Shown: positions 7,441-16,765 of the stretch, piece after piece
Layout of the letters: each line of letters begins with the position of its first letter
Position numbering within the stretch: position 1 is the stretch's first letter
Origin: JAHHUA01 sp036635475
GTDB lineage: Bacteria; Bacillota; Clostridia; Oscillospirales; Ruminococcaceae
NCBI GenBank assembly: GCA_036635475.1
Contig: JAVWQH010000018.1
Span: forward strand, 1 to 45,087
Reading direction: 5' to 3'
Length of the DNA stretch: 45,087 bases
The notes under the pieces: generated by a model
Told to the model about the DNA's origin: nothing
Seen by the model: the letters and a program-made list of their open reading frames with translations, nothing else
Database searches by the model: none
Made by a program: the position numbers and the translations under genes

Positions 7441-9513
7441 TTATTCTTCTTCTATTAATTTAGCTTCATCAACGACTCTTTGTTCAAGGTTTTGCGGTAA
7501 TTGTTCATATCTTTCAAAAGTTAAAACAAAATCGCCACGACCTTGGGAAATTGAACGCAAAACTGTTGTAAAATCAAACATTTCGCTCATTGGAACTTCG
7601 CCCTCAATTTCTTGCAAACCATCATCAGCCGGATTCATTCCCAAAATTCTGCCTCTGCGTTTGTTGATTTCACCGATAATATCGCCTGTATTTGTGTCAG
7701 TTACATATACTTTCAAATTACCGATTGGTTCAAGCAAAATAGGCTTAGCCATAGGTATTCCTGTTTTGTAGGCAATTGTGGCTGCCATTTTAAATGCCAT
7801 TTCGGAGGAGTCCACTGGGTGATATGAGCCGTCAACAAGGGTTGCCTTTAGTCCAACCATTGGATAGCCTGCCAAAATGCCTTTCTTAACGCAGTCTTGA
7901 AGCCCTTTTTCAACTGCAGGGAAGAAGTTCTTTGGAACAGAACCGCCAAAAACGTTCTCAGCAAAAACCAAGTCATCGCTTACAGTTGGTTCAAATTCAA
8001 TCCAAACATCTCCGAATTGACCATGTCCACCTGATTGCTTTTTGTGTTTTCCTTGAACTTTTACTTTTGATTGGATTGTTTCACGATAGGCAACACGTGG
8101 GGGAACAAGGGAAATTTCTGCTCCGAATTTATTTTTGAGTTTAGATGCAAGAACATCAAGATGTTGTTCACCTAAGCCTGTGACTAATTGTTGATGCGTT
8201 TCGGGGTGTTGCTCAAAGCGAATACTCGGGTCTTCTTCAATAAGTCTTAACATTCCTTGAGCAATCTTGCCCTCTTCGCCCTTAGTTTTAGCTTTAACAG
8301 CCATTGTTAGGGTTGAGTTAGGGAAAGCTGTTGCCTTGAATGAAACAACTTTTTTCGGGTCACAAAGAGTATCACCTGTTAATGCAGATGAAAGTTTTGT
8401 AACTGCTCCAATATCTCCGGCGGAAATAAAGGCAGTATCTTCCTGTTTTTTGCCTTTTATATAAATGATTTTGCCAAGACGTTCAGCTTCGCCTGTTCTT
8501 GAGTTGACAGGGGCAATATCAGCCGATAGCTTGCCTGAAACGACTTTCACAAAGGACATTTTTCCAACAAATGGGTCAGCAACGGTTTTGAAAATATATG
8601 CGGCAAGGGGAGCTTCGTCGGTGCATTGGATTAAAACATCATTGCCGTCCTTGTCTTTTGCAGTTTCTGAGGCACTTTCCCAAGCTGATGGCAAATGGTC
8701 AACAATTGAATCCAAAAGCATATCAACGCCTTCAAGAGTTATTGCAGAACCGCATAGTACAGGGGTTATTGAGCCTTTTTTAACACCTAGATGAATACCT
8801 TTTATAATTTCATCTCTTGTAAATTGTTCACCTGAGAAATATTTTTCGAATAATTCTTCGTCAGTTTCAGCAATAGCCTCGGACATTGCTGCTTGCAATC
8901 CCTCGAGTCTGTGTCCGAAATCAGGCATTGCAACTTCGGATATTTCTCCTTTTGCATCGTATGTATAAGCTTTATTGTCAACAAGATTTATGTAGGATTT
9001 AACTTTATCGTCCTCCATATATGGCACAACTAATGGGCAAATTGAAGGGCCAAAGTTGGATTTTAGTTCTTCCAGTATTTTATAAAAGTCTGTATTTTCA
9101 ATATCCAGTTTGGTTACAAAAATAATTTTTGATTTTCCAAGAGTTGTTGCAAGATTATATGCTTTTTCAGCGCCAACTGCAACTCCAGATTTTGCGGAAA
9201 TCGTAATAAGAACGCTTTCACAAGCTCTTATTCCCTCATACATACCTGTTGCAAAGTCGAAAAGTCCGGGGGTATCAACAAGGTTAATTTTTGTACTGCC
9301 CCATGCAAATGGAGCAACAGATGAGGAAACTGAAAGCTGACGTTTTATTTCTTCTGAGTCGAAATCGCAAACAGTATTTCCTTCGGAAATCTTTCCAAGT
9401 CTGTCTGTTGCACCTGCTTTAAATAAAAGTGCTTCTGCAAGAGAAGTTTTACCACAACCGCCGTGTCCTGCAATAGCTATGTTTCGGATTTTGCCTGCTA
9501 AATACTGTTTCAT
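7441..9513 (-). CDS. Elongation factor G-like GTPase (EF-G paralogue)
   Basis: A 690-residue translational GTPase with the full EF-G domain layout. The P-loop is GHGGCGKT (16-23), G3 is DTPG (80-83), and G4 reads TKLD instead of NKxD. EF-G domain II, III, IV (GHGQFGDVWIEFEP) and V (LRSISQGRGDF) segments are present. The switch II segment is VDTPGLFDF, so the catalytic histidine of canonical GHVDF is leucine, and the G2 region lacks the usual RGITI. These changes mark a paralogue group found in many Clostridia rather than the main FusA. The role is unknown; ribosome recycling, rescue or regulation are possible. It is a single gene, not in a str operon. Confidence 0.88.
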   Translation of the reverse strand: MKQYLAGKIRNIAIAGHGGCGKTSLAEALLFKAGATDRLGKISEGNTVCDFDSEEIKRQLSVSSSVAPFAWGSTKINLVDTPGLFDFATGMYEGIRACESVLITISAKSGVAVGAEKAYNLATTLGKSKIIFVTKLDIENTDFYKILEELKSNFGPSICPLVVPYMEDDKVKSYINLVDNKAYTYDAKGEISEVAMPDFGHRLEGLQAAMSEAIAETDEELFEKYFSGEQFTRDEIIKGIHLGVKKGSITPVLCGSAITLEGVDMLLDSIVDHLPSAWESASETAKDKDGNDVLIQCTDEAPLAAYIFKTVADPFVGKMSFVKVVSGKLSADIAPVNSRTGEAERLGKIIYIKGKKQEDTAFISAGDIGAVTKLSSALTGDTLCDPKKVVSFKATAFPNSTLTMAVKAKTKGEEGKIAQGMLRLIEEDPSIRFEQHPETHQQLVTGLGEQHLDVLASKLKNKFGAEISLVPPRVAYRETIQSKVKVQGKHKKQSGGHGQFGDVWIEFEPTVSDDLVFAENVFGGSVPKNFFPAVEKGLQDCVKKGILAGYPMVGLKATLVDGSYHPVDSSEMAFKMAATIAYKTGIPMAKPILLEPIGNLKVYVTDTNTGDIIGEINKRRGRILGMNPADDGLQEIEGEVPMSEMFDFTTVLRSISQGRGDFVLTFERYEQLPQNLEQRVVDEAKLIEEE

Positions 9514-9609
9514 AAATATGATCTCTCCCTCTATGGTCTAATTTGATAATTGTTTATTTGAGTTGGAATTTTAAACAAATTGTCTAAATATAGATAATCT
9601 CAAATTAAA

Positions 9610-9639
9610 ATTATAGTACAATTATATAATTAATTGCAA
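9610..9639 (-). promoter_or_regulatory. Probable promoter of the EF-G paralogue
   Basis: Minus-strand TTGCAA (9634-9639) is followed after 18 nt by TATAAT (complement at 9610-9615), about 95 nt before the start codon. Confidence 0.5.
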
Positions 9640-9734
9640 GAAATTTCAAGTGGATAACATAAGATTAAGTACAAGCATATAGAAAAATTATGCCGCATAT
9701 CTTGTCTAATTTGTATAAAACCCGAAATTTTCGC

Positions 9735-9778
9735 AAAAAAATGGGACTGAATTTATGGTATTATCACAAATTCAGTCC
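9735..9778 (-). terminator. Terminator of the MATE transporter gene
   Basis: GGACTGAATTT (9744-9754) pairs perfectly with AAATTCAGTCC (9768-9778). On the minus strand the stem is followed by CATTTTTTT. Confidence 0.88.
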
Positions 9779-9787
9779 TGTAATTAA

Positions 9788-11170
9788 TTAAATTTTTGTA
9801 TGTAGCCAAGACTTTTTGTAAAATCTAATCAAGAAAAACACACATCTTACAACAATATCCAGACAAATCATCTGCCAAACCCACTCAACATTAAATCCGA
9901 ACACAAGAACGCCAATTAATGAACCAATAATTCTAATGGAAATCATTGAACAAGAAAGAATATAGAAAGGCGTTTTTGTATCTCCAGCTCCTCGCAAACA
10001 ACCTGTTATTGCTGTTGAAACAACTTGAATTGGTTGGATTATTGCGTATAATCTCAAACAGTATGCACCTTTTTCCAAAACATAAGGGTCGTTTGAAAAA
10101 AGACTTACAAGGAAATTATCCATAAAATAAAGTGCAACTCCGGCAAAACACATTATAAATATGCTTATTTTCAATGTTTTTTGAGATAGATTAAATGCTA
10201 GGTTTGTGTCCTTTGAGCCTATTGCCTGTCCAACAAGGGTTGTTCCCGCAACTGAAAAGGCAAAACCGGGCATAAAAAACAATGCTTCAGCGGTTAATGC
10301 AATATGATGTGCCGCCAAAGGAAGTGTGCCAAGTTGAGTTATAAGCCAAGTCATTACGATTAACGCAGTTGACATAACTCCACGTTCCAAGGCAGTTGGA
10401 AGAGATATTTTGAAGATTTTTCCCAAGAGTTTTTTGTCAAAGGAGAAGTTATCTGAAAGTTTCAGAGGAAGATATGAGTTTTGGTTAAACACAAGCAAAA
10501 GTGTTATAACTGCACCAACTACAGTGGCAAAAGAAGTTGAAAGTGCTGCACCTGCAACGCCCATTCCTGCACCATAAATGGTCAGTTCTTTGCCGAAAAA
10601 GAGAATACTTCTTGTTGGATAAATTAAGATTACATTTCCGATTACATTAATAATATTGCTGAGAATATTGATTTTCAGCGGCGTTTTTGTGTCACCAAAG
10701 CTGCGATAAACCGCTGTGAAAAGTATTGTTATTGTCCTGAATAAATAGGCAGCGGAAATTATGGTTAAATATGCTTTTGCATTGTCCAAAATGTCATCGG
10801 CTGCACCCAACCAAACAGGAATATGGGGGCTTAATACGCACATTAAAATAGTTGTGATAATTCCGATAACAAGGGAAAGTGACAGTACTTGCCTTGTGTA
10901 TTTTTGTGCGGTTTCCTTTTCACCCGAGCCAAATGCTCTTGCCATTAAAGCAGTAATTCCAATTCCAATTGCCATCATAATTCCATTGACTAAATCTATA
11001 GAAGAAGTGTTTATTGCGATTGATGCTGTGGCTGTTGCACCCAGCGAACCCACCATTGCTGTGTCAACATATTGCACCAAGGTAACCATAACTTGTTCAA
11101 GAAAAACCGGACCTGCAATAGCTAGTATTGTATTATATTGTTTCTTATTGTCGTTTAATGTTGTATTCAT
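9788..11170 (-). CDS. MATE family efflux transporter
   Basis: A 460-residue protein with about 12 membrane helices in two related halves. The N-terminal half has GPVFLEQVMVTLVQYVDTAMVGSLG and the second half ALERGVMSTALIVMTWLITQLG; both correspond to the conserved first helix of each MatE repeat. QAIGSKD and CLRGAGDTKTPFYI are also typical. The family exports drugs or metabolites using a Na+ or H+ gradient; the substrate is unknown. The ATG has GGAGG upstream. The argS terminator lies just before the gene, so it is transcribed separately. Confidence 0.92.
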   Translation of the reverse strand: MNTTLNDNKKQYNTILAIAGPVFLEQVMVTLVQYVDTAMVGSLGATATASIAINTSSIDLVNGIMMAIGIGITALMARAFGSGEKETAQKYTRQVLSLSLVIGIITTILMCVLSPHIPVWLGAADDILDNAKAYLTIISAAYLFRTITILFTAVYRSFGDTKTPLKINILSNIINVIGNVILIYPTRSILFFGKELTIYGAGMGVAGAALSTSFATVVGAVITLLLVFNQNSYLPLKLSDNFSFDKKLLGKIFKISLPTALERGVMSTALIVMTWLITQLGTLPLAAHHIALTAEALFFMPGFAFSVAGTTLVGQAIGSKDTNLAFNLSQKTLKISIFIMCFAGVALYFMDNFLVSLFSNDPYVLEKGAYCLRLYAIIQPIQVVSTAITGCLRGAGDTKTPFYILSCSMISIRIIGSLIGVLVFGFNVEWVWQMICLDIVVRCVFFLIRFYKKSWLHTKI

Positions 11171-11206
11171 TAATTATGTTCCTCCGATAATTTATTGCAT
11201 AACATA

Positions 11207-11236
11207 AGAAAAAGCACTTATTATCGTGCTTTTTCT
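11207..11236 (-). terminator. Terminator of argS
   Basis: AGAAAAAGCAC (11207-11217) pairs with GTGCTTTTTCT (11226-11236). On the minus strand the T-rich 3' arm continues into TTATG. It lies between the argS stop and the MATE start. Confidence 0.8.
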
Positions 11237-11253
11237 CATATAAAGGCTTAATA

Positions 11254-12963
11254 TTATTCTTTATTATTCGTCATCTTTTCAGGAGCATCAACTTTTATCA
11301 TAGTCAAAACGTTTTTAATTACATATCTTGTAGCCTTACAAAGTTCAATTCTTGCTTCCATTAATTCCTTTTCAGGAACACGTACATGGCAAGTTGTATA
11401 GAAACTGTGGAAAGCTGTTGCAACATCAACAATATAGTGAGTTAGTCTTGCAGGGTCATAGTTTTTAGCTGCCATAATAATTTCGCTTGTTAGTCTTGAC
11501 AAAATTCTGATAAGTTCAATTTCTTCGCTAGCTGTCAAAAGTTCAAGATTATTAAGGCTTGTTTTTGATGTTTCAATGCCCTCTGCCTCGAGGTTTTTCA
11601 AAATACTGCAAATTCTTGCGTGAGCATATTGAACGTAGTAAACAGGATTTTTTGAGGACTCTTCAACAGCTAAATCTAAGTCAAAATCAAGGGTTGAGTT
11701 AGGTTCACGCATATTAAAGAAAAATCTTGCGGCATCAATTGGTATTTCTTCGATTAAGTCGGAAAGTGTGATTGCTTTTCCTGTTCTCTTACTCATCTTC
11801 ACAACTTCGCCGTCTTTTGTGAGGTTTACAAGCTGCATTAAAACAATGTCAAGCTTGTTGCCGTCAAGTCCAATTGCGTTCATTGCACCCTTTAATCTTG
11901 CCACGTGGCCATGGTGGTCAGCGCCCCAAACGTCAATGCACTTATCAAAACCACGTACTACGAATTTATTGTAATGATAAGCAATATCAGCAGTAAAGTA
12001 TGTTGGAAATCCGTTGGCACGAACCAAAACTTCATCTTTTTCTCCGCCAAATTCAGTTGCTTTATACCAAATTGCACCATCTTTTTCGTATGCAAGATTT
12101 TTGTTTTTCAGCACCTCAACAACATTCATAACTGCACCGCTTGCGTGAAGTTGGCTTTCAGCAAACCACTCGTCAAATTCAATGCGATATTTTTTAAGGT
12201 CGGTTCTCAATTTTTCAATATTCAATGGTAAAGCATAGTTGATAAGAGCTTTTTGTCTTTCTTCAGCAATTGCATCAACGTATTTATCACCATAAATTTC
12301 AGCAAAACCTTTTGCTCGTTCTTTTATATCCTCGCCATGGTAGCCGTCTTCGGGAAACTCAATTACATCTTCGCCTTTGAATATTTGCAAATATCTTGCT
12401 TCAAGGGAATTTCCAAACTTAGCAATTTGATTTCCTGCATCATTGATATAAAATTCCTTATGAACCTTGTATCCAGCCCAGTCCATTGCAGCAGCAAGAC
12501 AGTCGCCGATTGAACCACCTCTTGCATTGCCCATATGCATAGGGCCTGTTGGGTTGGCAGATACAAATTCAATCATTACTTTTTCGCCATTTCCAAAATC
12601 GGAACGGCCATAATTTTCGCCCTCGGATATAATATCGGAAACAACATTTGCAAACCAGTTTTTTTGCAAAAAGAAGTTGATAAATCCCGGACCGGCAATT
12701 TCTGTTTTTTCAAAAAAGCTGTTGGATAGGTCAAATTCTTCACATATAATTTCTGCGATTTTTTTAGGTGCAAGATGAAAAGCTCTTGCAGATACCATAG
12801 CGATATTTGTAGCAAAATCCCCATGAGCTGTGTCGGAGGGAATTTCAATAACAAATTGAGGAATCTCTCCCTCGGGCAATTTTCCGTCTTTAATTGCGGT
12901 AGATATTGCCTTATTGATAAGCTCATTGAGTTGTATTTTTGCAGTTTCAACAAGATTGGACAT
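11254..12963 (-). CDS. argS: Arginyl-tRNA synthetase
   Basis: A 569-residue class I synthetase that charges tRNA-Arg. It shows the HIGH-type motif HMGN (143-146) within NPTGPMHMGNARGG and a KMSK loop (389-392) in VKMSKRTGKAITL. The N-terminal domain recognises the tRNA D-loop, and the C-terminal helical anticodon-binding domain contains NPVYYVQYAHARICSI. The ATG at 12961-12963 has GAGGAG upstream. The 3' end of the DUF1934 gene overlaps this start by 17 bp, and ddl lies upstream, so the three are probably one operon. Confidence 0.97.
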   Translation of the reverse strand: MSNLVETAKIQLNELINKAISTAIKDGKLPEGEIPQFVIEIPSDTAHGDFATNIAMVSARAFHLAPKKIAEIICEEFDLSNSFFEKTEIAGPGFINFFLQKNWFANVVSDIISEGENYGRSDFGNGEKVMIEFVSANPTGPMHMGNARGGSIGDCLAAAMDWAGYKVHKEFYINDAGNQIAKFGNSLEARYLQIFKGEDVIEFPEDGYHGEDIKERAKGFAEIYGDKYVDAIAEERQKALINYALPLNIEKLRTDLKKYRIEFDEWFAESQLHASGAVMNVVEVLKNKNLAYEKDGAIWYKATEFGGEKDEVLVRANGFPTYFTADIAYHYNKFVVRGFDKCIDVWGADHHGHVARLKGAMNAIGLDGNKLDIVLMQLVNLTKDGEVVKMSKRTGKAITLSDLIEEIPIDAARFFFNMREPNSTLDFDLDLAVEESSKNPVYYVQYAHARICSILKNLEAEGIETSKTSLNNLELLTASEEIELIRILSRLTSEIIMAAKNYDPARLTHYIVDVATAFHSFYTTCHVRVPEKELMEARIELCKATRYVIKNVLTMIKVDAPEKMTNNKE

Positions 12964-13390
12964 TATTTTTGCACTCCTCTACTATTATATGGACTTCATT
13001 TACACTGGCAAGTGCGCAGTTGATATCCATTGTATATTTGAATTTCATTATTCCACCATTATTGTCAAGATTGGACTCCACTTCATTGCCATAAATTCCA
13101 ATCATCATATTATCATATCCTGTGTTATAACTGCAAAGATGACGTACACCTTTTTCAATTATAAGTTGAGATTGTGCAGGTTTTGAACGCAGCATTGTGA
13201 CTTTTTGGTTTTCATCAATTTTGAGAGTTGTTTTTGCTCCCTCATAACCTGTTTCTTCTGTTTCTAAATATGATATATAAAAACTCCCGTTTTTTTTGTA
13301 GTATGTTCCTTGAGTGTAAACCTCAATAACATCGGATTCTGCCCCAACAGTTTGTGTTCCTTTTATTTGAATTATTGCGTCTTTTTTCAA
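12947..13390 (-). CDS. DUF1934 (YwiB-like) beta-barrel protein
   Basis: A 147-residue protein of the DUF1934 family, which forms a lipocalin-like barrel of unknown ligand. Typical segments are IQIKGTQ at the start, the central YYKKNGSFYISYLETEETG and a beta-rich second half. The start is TTG (13388-13390) with GAGG 7 nt upstream. The family very often sits next to argS, as here, and its stop lies inside argS. It probably acts in the cytoplasm; no function can be given. Confidence 0.85.
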   Translation of the reverse strand: MKKDAIIQIKGTQTVGAESDVIEVYTQGTYYKKNGSFYISYLETEETGYEGAKTTLKIDENQKVTMLRSKPAQSQLIIEKGVRHLCSYNTGYDNMMIGIYGNEVESNLDNNGGIMKFKYTMDINCALASVNEVHIIVEECKNNVQSC

Positions 13391-13405
13391 TTGGCGTCCT
13401 CTTCC

Positions 13406-14479
13406 TTAATTCCGCTCTTTTGCAAGGGAAATTAGATTTTCAATTATTTCTGCGTATGTCATACCGCTTTCCATCATCATTTTCGGGTACATACTTATTG
13501 ATGTAAAGCCGGGGAGAGTGTTAGGTTCAAGCAAAATAATATCCTTGTTTTCACATAGGAAAAAGTCAACTCTTGCAAGACCTGTACAGCCAAGGGCTTT
13601 GTAAGCATTTATGGCAATAGCTTTTATTTTTGATGCGGATTTTTCGTCAATTCTTGCAGGAACGTGAATAATTGTTGAATCATTAATGTATTTTGCCTCA
13701 TAATCATAAAATTCAGCACGAATTTCCAGTTCACCCACAACAGGTGCAATTGGATTGTCATTTCCCATTACAGCACATTCAATTTCAGTGCCATTGATAA
13801 ATTCTTCCACAATTACTTTTTTGTCGTGAACAAGTGCAAGTTCGATTGCGTTTTTGAGTTGAGCTTTATTTTTGGCTTTATTAACGCCCACTGATGAACC
13901 TGCATTAGCTGGCTTAACGAACATTGGATAGCCAAGATGAGCTGAAATATTTTTTTCTGCTGCATCAAAATCAGCTAAATCTTGCTTTTTAACAACTGAC
14001 CATTTTGCAGTTTTAATGCCCGCACTTTCAAGGATAATGTGGGTATATTCCTTATCCATACAGTTTGAAGAAGCTCCAACTCCACAGCCAACATATGGAA
14101 TACCGGCAATTTCAAAAAGTCCTTGAATTGTTCCGTCCTCGCCGTTTTTGCCATGCAAAACAGGGAAAACAACATCTATTTTAACAAATTCATTTTTGTT
14201 ATCTTTAAGAATAATCATTCCATGATGGGAAGCGTCCGGAGAAATTATTGCGGGATAAACAGCATTTGATTTTTCCCAACTTCCATCGGGGATTTTCTCA
14301 ATAGGTCCTTGATAATTAAGCCATCTTCCGTCCTTTGTTATTCCAATCATTAAAACATTATACTTTTCTCTTGAAATATGGCCAAGAATTGAAGTTGCAC
14401 TTCTTCGAGAAACTTCGTGTTCACTGTTTGCTCCTCCGAAAAGAACAGCAATTGTTTCCTTTTCAAGTGACATATTCAT
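13406..14479 (-). CDS. ddl: D-alanine--D-alanine ligase
   Basis: A 357-residue ATP-grasp enzyme that joins two D-alanines for peptidoglycan. Visible motifs are LFGGANSEHEVSRRSA (ATP-grasp N-domain), VFPVLHGKNGEDGTIQG, KPANAGSSVGV (ATP-binding loop), and LEPNTLPGFTSISMYPKM near the C-terminus. The omega-loop reads EAKYIND; its tyrosine is the residue associated with D-Ala-D-Ala rather than D-Ala-D-Lac synthesis. The ATG (14477-14479) is preceded by GGGGG at 7 nt. It lies upstream of DUF1934 and argS with a 15-nt gap. Confidence 0.95.
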   Translation of the reverse strand: MNMSLEKETIAVLFGGANSEHEVSRRSATSILGHISREKYNVLMIGITKDGRWLNYQGPIEKIPDGSWEKSNAVYPAIISPDASHHGMIILKDNKNEFVKIDVVFPVLHGKNGEDGTIQGLFEIAGIPYVGCGVGASSNCMDKEYTHIILESAGIKTAKWSVVKKQDLADFDAAEKNISAHLGYPMFVKPANAGSSVGVNKAKNKAQLKNAIELALVHDKKVIVEEFINGTEIECAVMGNDNPIAPVVGELEIRAEFYDYEAKYINDSTIIHVPARIDEKSASKIKAIAINAYKALGCTGLARVDFFLCENKDIILLEPNTLPGFTSISMYPKMMMESGMTYAEIIENLISLAKERN

Positions 14480-14678
14480 AAAAATACCCCCTATTAATAA
14501 AAAAATTCTAAACGTTATACAATACTTTATTTTACCACAGATATTTGTTTATATCAATACAAAAACAGAGTAATTTTATGTATCTTATCACAATAAAATG
14601 CGATTGTAGTGAAAGTGAAATTATGTTATAATCGGTAAAACAGAAAAACAAAGTATATTATGAAATTAAGGTGACTTT

Positions 14679-15134
14679 ATGTTAAACGCAGCTATTCCAA
14701 CAGTTGAACAGCTCTACTTCAAACAAGAACTTTTGTCAGATGAAAAAACTATGGAATATAATAAGGCTTTTGGAGGCTGCATTGATTTTCCAAAGTACAA
14801 ATGGAAAAGCTGGCATAAACGTTGGATTAATCAGCCTGACAAGTTTTACGCATATCTATATAACAGCAATGAGGGATTTGTGGGCGAAATTGCATATCAT
14901 CTTGATGAGGAAAATCACTATTTAGCCGATATAATCGTTCATTCAAACTATAGGGGAAAAGGTTATGGAATTGAGGGATTGCAGCTGCTATGCAGTATTG
15001 CAAAAAGCAGTAATGTGGACGTTTTGTACGATAATATTGCCATAGATAATCCGTCCGTAAAATTGTTTTTAAAGTTGGGGTTTGTGGAACAATACAGAAC
15101 AAAAGATTATATTGTTGTTGCTAAAAAATTATAA
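14679..15134 (+). CDS. GNAT N-acetyltransferase
   Basis: A 151-residue single-domain acetyltransferase. Motif A is present as ADIIVHSNYRGKGYGIEGLQLL, with the R/Q-x-x-G-x-G signature RGKGYG that binds acetyl-CoA. NPSVKLFLKLGFVEQYR is the C-terminal motif B. The ATG is preceded by AAGGTGA. It is monocistronic and followed by a strong terminator. The substrate is unknown; the N-terminal half is not typical of RimI. Confidence 0.85.
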   Translation: MLNAAIPTVEQLYFKQELLSDEKTMEYNKAFGGCIDFPKYKWKSWHKRWINQPDKFYAYLYNSNEGFVGEIAYHLDEENHYLADIIVHSNYRGKGYGIEGLQLLCSIAKSSNVDVLYDNIAIDNPSVKLFLKLGFVEQYRTKDYIVVAKKL

Positions 15135-15138
15135 GTAA

Positions 15139-15180
15139 AATACTGCCACCAGTTATTATCTGATGGCAGTATTTTTATTT
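15139..15180 (+). terminator. Strong terminator of the GNAT gene, possibly bidirectional
   Basis: AATACTGCCACCAG (15139-15152) pairs with CTGATGGCAGTATT (15160-15173) and is followed by TTTATTTTT. On the minus strand it also ends in a T-rich run and may terminate spoIVB. Confidence 0.88.
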
Positions 15181-15202
15181 TTAATAATATAAAAAATTTT
15201 AA

Positions 15203-16450
15203 TTATGCGGCAAGTTTTCCTGATTGCATTGTGGCTGCACTACTATTTATCATATTTTCCACAAATATTCCGTAACCTCTTGTGGGGTCGTTTACAAATA
15301 CGTGAGTGACTGCACCAACAAGTTTTCCGTTTTGTATAACAGGCGAACCGCTCATTCCTTGCACAATTCCTCCTGCTTTTTCCAAAAGTTCGGGGTCAGT
15401 TACTCGTATTACAATATTTTTTGTGTTAGCATTTCCCACATTGATTTTTTCTATCACAACTTTATATTCCTTAGGTTTTGTGCCACCGATTGTTGTTAAA
15501 ATTGTAGCCTCGCCAGATGATATTTCATTTGAAAATGCCATTGGTATCGGATATCCACCTAATGGGCTTGAATATAGTGTACCGAAAATACCTGTTTCAT
15601 TATTTGTATAAAGACTGCCTGTTGATTTTCCGCCTGTGAAAACACCTTTTAATTCACCCGGAGTACCATTTTCACCTTTTTTCACACCGGTTATTGTTAC
15701 ATTTGTTATTTCACCACTGGATAAGGGCATTATTTGCTCGGTGTCAATATCGCAAATTGCGTGACCTAAACCACCAAAATTATTATTTTTAGGGTCAATA
15801 TAAGTCATTGTACCAATTCCGGCTGAGCTGTCCCTAACCCAAATTCCAGCTTTATAACTTTTGTCATCGCTTGAAAGTACAGGAATAAGCTTTACTTGCA
15901 AGGGAGTTTTATCCCTCATTAAATCTATTGTTACAGTTTTTCCACCGCTTGCTGCGATAATTTCTCCGACTTGTTCATTGAGCAAAACTTTTTTTCCGTC
16001 AATTGACGTTATAATGTCGCCAACACGTATTCCAGCCAGTTTTGCGGGATTTTCTATTCCTTTATCAGTGGAAATATTGCTCATACCAACAACCATAACA
16101 CCATCGGTAAACATTTTTATTCCGAATGGCATACCGCCCGGAATGAGCAATTTTCTTTCCACAACTTCAACATTTACATCTTTAACGGCTGCATTTCCAA
16201 GGGTTTTTAAGCTGACTTGAAAACTATTGCCCGCTTTTGAATAGATATTAACTGGCATTTCAACAGCAATTCCTGATGCTTTAATGGGCATTGGAAGATT
16301 GAAAGATATTTTTTCTCCCTCAGGAATATAAAGCTTATCGGGCAAAGAGGCTTGAGCATAAACTGCTGTTCCGGCAAAAAGACCGAAGCTGATTGCACTT
16401 ACTCCACAAACAGCTTTTAAAAAACTTGCGGATTTTTTTTTGAAGCTCAT
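15203..16450 (-). CDS. spoIVB: SpoIVB serine peptidase (S55)
   Basis: A 415-residue sporulation protease. In the known pathway it is secreted from the forespore and cleaves SpoIVFA, activating sigma-K processing in the mother cell. The N-terminus has one hydrophobic anchor (about 6-28). A PDZ domain follows (about 115-190, with AGIRVGDIITSIDGKKV). The S55 domain contains the catalytic histidine segment GGLGHAICD and the serine segment GMSGSPVIQNGKLVGAVTHV. I use the second ATG (16448-16450), better placed relative to GGA; the first ATG at 16456 adds two residues. It is monocistronic and shows the organism is, or descends from, a spore former. Confidence 0.93.
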   Translation of the reverse strand: MSFKKKSASFLKAVCGVSAISFGLFAGTAVYAQASLPDKLYIPEGEKISFNLPMPIKASGIAVEMPVNIYSKAGNSFQVSLKTLGNAAVKDVNVEVVERKLLIPGGMPFGIKMFTDGVMVVGMSNISTDKGIENPAKLAGIRVGDIITSIDGKKVLLNEQVGEIIAASGGKTVTIDLMRDKTPLQVKLIPVLSSDDKSYKAGIWVRDSSAGIGTMTYIDPKNNNFGGLGHAICDIDTEQIMPLSSGEITNVTITGVKKGENGTPGELKGVFTGGKSTGSLYTNNETGIFGTLYSSPLGGYPIPMAFSNEISSGEATILTTIGGTKPKEYKVVIEKINVGNANTKNIVIRVTDPELLEKAGGIVQGMSGSPVIQNGKLVGAVTHVFVNDPTRGYGIFVENMINSSAATMQSGKLAA

Positions 16451-16479
16451 TATCATCGTCCAATCATAATTTATTTTAC

Positions 16480-16497
16480 GTTGACAAATGAGTCAAC
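16480..16497. promoter_or_regulatory. Inverted repeat upstream of spoIVB
   Basis: GTTGAC (16480-16485) and GTCAAC (16492-16497) are perfect arms around AAATGA, about 30 bp upstream of the spoIVB start. The position fits an operator or promoter overlap; the binding protein is unknown. Confidence 0.4.
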
Positions 16498-16715
16498 AAT
16501 ATTATTTTATCTAAATATTGCAATAATATCTAAGGTAAATCTTTGCGGAAATCATTTTATGTTTATTATAATTATTTTTGCCAAATTTTAATTTTAAATA
16601 CATTTTTAAAATATTTTTGTTTGGGGAAGATGCTTTATTTCAAGTTTGTGATATTAAACTTACTATTGTTAATAAAATGTTCATAATAAATTTCAGTATT
16701 AAATGATAAAAGGTA

Positions 16716-16744
16716 TTGTGCATTACAAAGTAGTGTGATATTAT
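16716..16744 (+). promoter_or_regulatory. Probable promoter of the padR operon
   Basis: TTGTGC is followed after 17 nt by TATTAT. Directly downstream lies the short palindrome TAGTACTA, which a self-regulating PadR protein could bind. Confidence 0.45.
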
Positions 16745-16765
16745 TAGTACTAGAGAGGTGATTTA

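Larger units (their letters stand above)
9514..9787. other. Intergenic region with promoter of the EF-G paralogue
   Basis: This gap is AT-rich. It holds a plausible minus-strand promoter (9610-9639) and the MATE gene terminator (9735-9778). I see no other structure. Confidence 0.4.
16457..16765. other. Divergent intergenic region spoIVB / padR
   Basis: A 309-bp AT-rich gap between divergent genes. It contains a perfect 6-bp inverted repeat next to spoIVB (16480-16497) and a probable padR promoter (16716-16744). I could not make out a convincing sigma-G promoter for spoIVB. Confidence 0.5.

Noticed and set aside
10761..11207. A 148-residue open frame on the plus strand
   Set aside because: It is a shadow of the MATE transporter gene without a ribosome binding site or recognisable domain.
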